A stretch of 64,000 nt of DNA from assembly GCA_003576685.1 (NCBI GenBank), contig QOZR01000008.1:62001-126000 (forward strand), given 5' to 3'. Within the stretch, counting starts at the first letter, position 1; every line of letters begins with the position of its first letter. Positions 62,647 to 64,000 of this stretch are shown here, in pieces. The notes beneath the pieces were generated by a model, which saw nothing but the letters and a program-made list of their open reading frames with translations, was not told the DNA's origin and searched no databases. This DNA is from Virgifigura deserti (GTDB lineage: Bacteria > Pseudomonadota > Alphaproteobacteria > Dongiales > Dongiaceae). A program made the translations under genes and the position numbers.

Positions 62647-63741
62647 ATGTCCGCGCCTGCCGCTATCGACATACGGAGCGTCGGTAAAATTTTCCATGGA
62701 GCCGGCGGGGGCGTGACCGCATTGAAGGCGGTGTCCCTGAGTGTCCGGGAGAACGAGTTCTTCACTCTGCTCGGACCCTCCGGTTGCGGCAAGACGACGC
62801 TGCTGCGGCTGATCGCCGGGTTCGAGCAGCCCACCACCGGAGCGATCTGGATCGGGGGCGAGGACGTCGTCGGGCTTCCGCCATTCAAGCGATCGGTCAA
62901 TACCGTTTTCCAAAGCTATGCGCTGTTCCCGCATCTGTCGGTCGCACAGAACATCGGCTTTGGCCTCCGGATGCGAGGATTTGAACGGGCGGCGATCGAT
63001 AAGACGGTCGGCGAAATGCTGGAGCTCGTGCAGCTCTCCGGCGCTGGAGACCGCCGGCCGAACCAGCTCTCCGGCGGTCAGCAGCAGCGCGTCGCGCTGG
63101 CGCGTGCGCTGGCCAACCGTCCGGAAGTCCTGCTGCTCGACGAGCCGCTGTCGGCGCTCGACTTCAAGCTCCGCAAGGAGATGCAGCTCGAGCTCAAGCG
63201 CCTGCAGCGCGAGACCGGTGTCACCTTCGTCTTCGTCACGCACGACCAGGAGGAAGCGCTGACGATGTCGGACCGCCTGGCGGTCATGTCGAACGGAGAG
63301 GTTCAGCAGATCGGCGGACCCACGGAGGTCTATGAGTTTCCCGCCAATCGCTTCGTCGCCGATTTCATCGGCGAAACGAACATCCTGGAAGGCTCGGTGG
63401 AGGCGGTGCAGGACGGGGAGATTCTCTGTCGCCTCGGGAATGATGTGCAGGTGGCCGTCCGGGGCCGCGCCGATATCGGCGCGAGGGTCAGCCTCGCCGT
63501 CCGGCCCGAGCGCCTTTCGCTGGAACCGGCCGCAGAATTGCCTGGGGCGGGCCGCCTGGATGGAACGGTCGCCGAAGCGATTTATCTGGGTAACGGCACC
63601 AGCTACCATGTCGATATCGCCGATGGCGGTCGCCTTCTCGTCCGTGGACAGAACCGCGCGGACGGCAGGATGACCTTCGCGCGGGGCGAGCGCGTGTCGG
63701 TGCATATTGCACCCGAATCGATCAGGCTGCTGAGGGAATGA
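62647..63741 (+). CDS. ABC importer ATPase, spermidine/putrescine (PotA) type
   Basis: 364 residues. Walker A GPSGCGKTT, Q-loop VFQSYALFPHLSV, signature LSGGQQQR, Walker B LLLDEPLSALDFKLRKEMQ, H-loop VTHDQEEAL. The C-terminal TOBE domain (about 275-360) begins with VSLAVRPERLSL. It overlaps the permease start by ATGA. Binding protein and second permease are presumably beyond the right edge. Substrate class (polyamine or other cation) is by family only. Confidence 0.93.
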   Translation: MSAPAAIDIRSVGKIFHGAGGGVTALKAVSLSVRENEFFTLLGPSGCGKTTLLRLIAGFEQPTTGAIWIGGEDVVGLPPFKRSVNTVFQSYALFPHLSVAQNIGFGLRMRGFERAAIDKTVGEMLELVQLSGAGDRRPNQLSGGQQQRVALARALANRPEVLLLDEPLSALDFKLRKEMQLELKRLQRETGVTFVFVTHDQEEALTMSDRLAVMSNGEVQQIGGPTEVYEFPANRFVADFIGETNILEGSVEAVQDGEILCRLGNDVQVAVRGRADIGARVSLAVRPERLSLEPAAELPGAGRLDGTVAEAIYLGNGTSYHVDIADGGRLLVRGQNRADGRMTFARGERVSVHIAPESIRLLRE

Positions 63742-64000
63742 GCGCCCTGCCGCAGAGTTCGGCGCTGCGGCGCATGGCGGGGCTGATGCCGGCGCTGCTC
63801 GTGATCGGCATCTTCATGCTGGGCCCGCTCTGCATTATCGCGGCCTATTCCTTCATGGAGGCCAGCCCCTATGGCGGCGTCCGGCCGGAGTTCAGCTTCG
63901 GAGCCTATCGGCAGTTCCTCTTCGACCTCGATCTTGACGACAGCCTGATCTTCAATCCGGCCTATCTCAACATCGTCGCACGCTCGGTCGTGCTGGCCGT
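63738..64000 (+). CDS. ABC importer permease, PotB type (cut by window end)
   Basis: The first 87 residues are visible. One membrane helix at about 14-38 (LMPALLVIGIFMLGPLCIIAAYSFM) is followed by a periplasmic loop with FSFGAYRQFLFD, as in PotB-type permeases. The ATG overlaps the stop of the ATPase gene. The rest lies outside the window. Confidence 0.88.
   Translation, partial: MSALPQSSALRRMAGLMPALLVIGIFMLGPLCIIAAYSFMEASPYGGVRPEFSFGAYRQFLFDLDLDDSLIFNPAYLNIVARSVVLA

Overview
The window is GC-rich (roughly two thirds GC by eye) with short gene spacing, many 4-bp ATGA gene overlaps and protein families typical of Alphaproteobacteria: several IclR regulators, Dpp/Opp-type importers, a ThiC-ThiO-ThiS-ThiG-ThiE thiamine operon, a DsbA-NhaA fusion and glycine-betaine/choline catabolism. 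A hairpin at 10816-10838 resembles an interspersed repeat common in alphaproteobacterial genomes. I would place it in Rhodospirillales- or Hyphomicrobiales-like Alphaproteobacteria but cannot name a genus. The strain looks metabolically versatile, using plant-derived sugar acids and quaternary amines. There is no rRNA, no complete tRNA, no CRISPR array and no intact insertion sequence.

Region 1 (1-3500): the end of a ParB-like/methylase gene (cut by the left edge), an SDR lacking its catalytic tyrosine, two small ORFs and an IclR regulator. Region 2 (3600-28839): a large acid-sugar utilisation supercluster. It holds a GH105-like unsaturated glycuronyl hydrolase, four enolase-superfamily dehydratases, SDR dehydrogenases, a DapA-family aldolase, a fumarylacetoacetase-family hydrolase and two paralogous family-5 solute-binding proteins. 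One permease pair with a double-headed ATPase, an epimerase and three IclR regulators complete it. The SDR-enolase-FAH set at 9926-12930 matches the non-phosphorylative route for 6-deoxy sugar acids (L-fuconate/L-rhamnonate type). Five promoter regions in this stretch share a palindromic motif (half-site near TATTTCGGANT), so they probably form one regulon. In the middle (15029-20870) sits an odd set: a solute-binding-like protein without signal peptide, an IclR regulator, a fused alpha-beta 2-oxoacid dehydrogenase E1 and a glyoxalase(VOC)-SDR fusion.

Region 3 (28840-29763) is a gene-poor, AT-richer island with inverted repeats that looks like mobile-element debris. Region 4 (29764-37686): an acyl-CoA synthetase, then a DeoR regulator divergent from a compact operon of choline-kinase-like phosphotransferase, dimethylglycine/sarcosine dehydrogenase-like flavoprotein, HAD phosphatase and class I glutamine amidotransferase. 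Region 5 (37843-43101): a membrane Sel1-repeat protein, an unknown protein, DsbA-NhaA and a C69-type dipeptidase. Region 6 (43177-47755): thiCOSGE on the minus strand under a TPP riboswitch.

Region 7 (47965-59819): quaternary-amine uptake and catabolism. It contains an SDR plus an HD-domain (PhnZ/MIOX-like) protein, a ProX-ProV-ProW importer with two permease halves fused, a GlxA/GbdR-type AraC regulator, a Rieske oxygenase with its reductase, a choline-dehydrogenase-like GMC oxidase and a class II aldolase. With the flavoprotein of region 4 this could take choline to betaine, dimethylglycine, sarcosine and glycine; glycine is also the substrate of ThiO. Region 8 (59843-64000): a RibD-C reductase, a striking 266-bp element that can fold as a three-way junction, an amidase, and the start of a spermidine/putrescine-type ABC importer cut by the right edge.
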